Below the pieces are notes generated by a model. It made no database searches, was not told where the DNA came from, and saw nothing but the letters and a program-made list of their open reading frames with translations. Position numbers and translations under genes: made by a program. A stretch of DNA of 44,271 nucleotides from Fidelibacterota bacterium (GTDB lineage: Bacteria > Fidelibacterota > UBA2242 > JAFGTP01): positions 1 to 44,271 of the forward strand of contig JAFGTP010000044.1 in the NCBI GenBank assembly GCA_016934035.1, written 5' to 3'. Within the stretch, counting starts at the first letter, position 1, and every line of letters starts with the position of its first letter. Below, piece by piece: positions 44,271 to 44,271 of this stretch.

Positions 44271-44271
44271 A

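Noticed and set aside
1..44271. Whole window as a 44-kb transposon or phage bounded by the terminal repeats
   Set aside because: No transposase or phage structural genes, ordinary chromosomal content at both ends, and the only recombinase is dead and 8.7 kb from the nearest end.

Overview
The window looks like one AT-rich contig from a Gram-negative bacterium of the Fibrobacteres-Chlorobi-Bacteroidetes (FCB) assemblage. The evidence is a TonB-dependent receptor with a carboxypeptidase-regulatory-like N-terminus, an AraC regulator with a membrane sensor, and a tandem array of about 800-residue FtsX/MacB-type permeases run by an NtrC-type two-component system. Most housekeeping-type genes carry clear GGAG or AAGGAG ribosome binding sites. 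That fits a non-Bacteroidota FCB lineage (Calditrichota, Ignavibacteriota or similar) better than typical Bacteroidota, but the phylum is an inference. No rRNA, tRNA, CRISPR array or phage structural gene is visible.

Layout. (1) 1-85 and 44186-44270 are a perfect 85-bp terminal inverted repeat. The left copy abuts a VOC-family gene that seems to have lost its start. (2) 466-969 is a DUF3592 protein. (3) 1030-9622 is an accessory island: a complete type I restriction-modification operon (hsdM-hsdS-X-hsdR, minus strand) with related noncoding spacers on both sides and a dead tyrosine-recombinase gene beside it. Gene X (4393-5400) resembles an HslV/proteasome-type Ntn-hydrolase and is translationally coupled to hsdR. 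It is the best candidate for something undescribed here. (4) 9791-19215 holds metabolic and envelope genes: threonine dehydrogenase, an SMP-30-like propeller protein, a YcxB-like protein, an ECF sigma factor with a small membrane protein, free-methionine-(R)-sulfoxide reductase, and an AraC regulator / CPBP protease / TonB receptor group. (5) 19722-21311 is an L-lactate permease.

(6) 21706-36201 (minus strand) is a 14.5-kb ABC cluster in the order membrane fusion protein, permease, ATPase, then four more permeases; no TolC-like gene is present. It probably forms MacAB-like efflux or mechanotransmission complexes. Upstream lie a PAP2 phosphatase and, divergently, an NtrC-type response regulator and histidine kinase. 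A 17-bp sequence centred on TGTTC-N6-GAACA occurs both before the fusion-protein gene and before the regulator gene, each time with a sigma-54-like element downstream. This suggests an autoregulated sigma-54 circuit driving the ABC cluster. A decayed four-helix-bundle (S23-type) gene fragment sits between two permeases.

(7) 40321-44079 carries an unrecognised membrane protein, a single-domain rhodanese with a classical terminator, a secreted DUF1028 protein with TPR-like repeats, and a FetAB-like ABC exporter pair.
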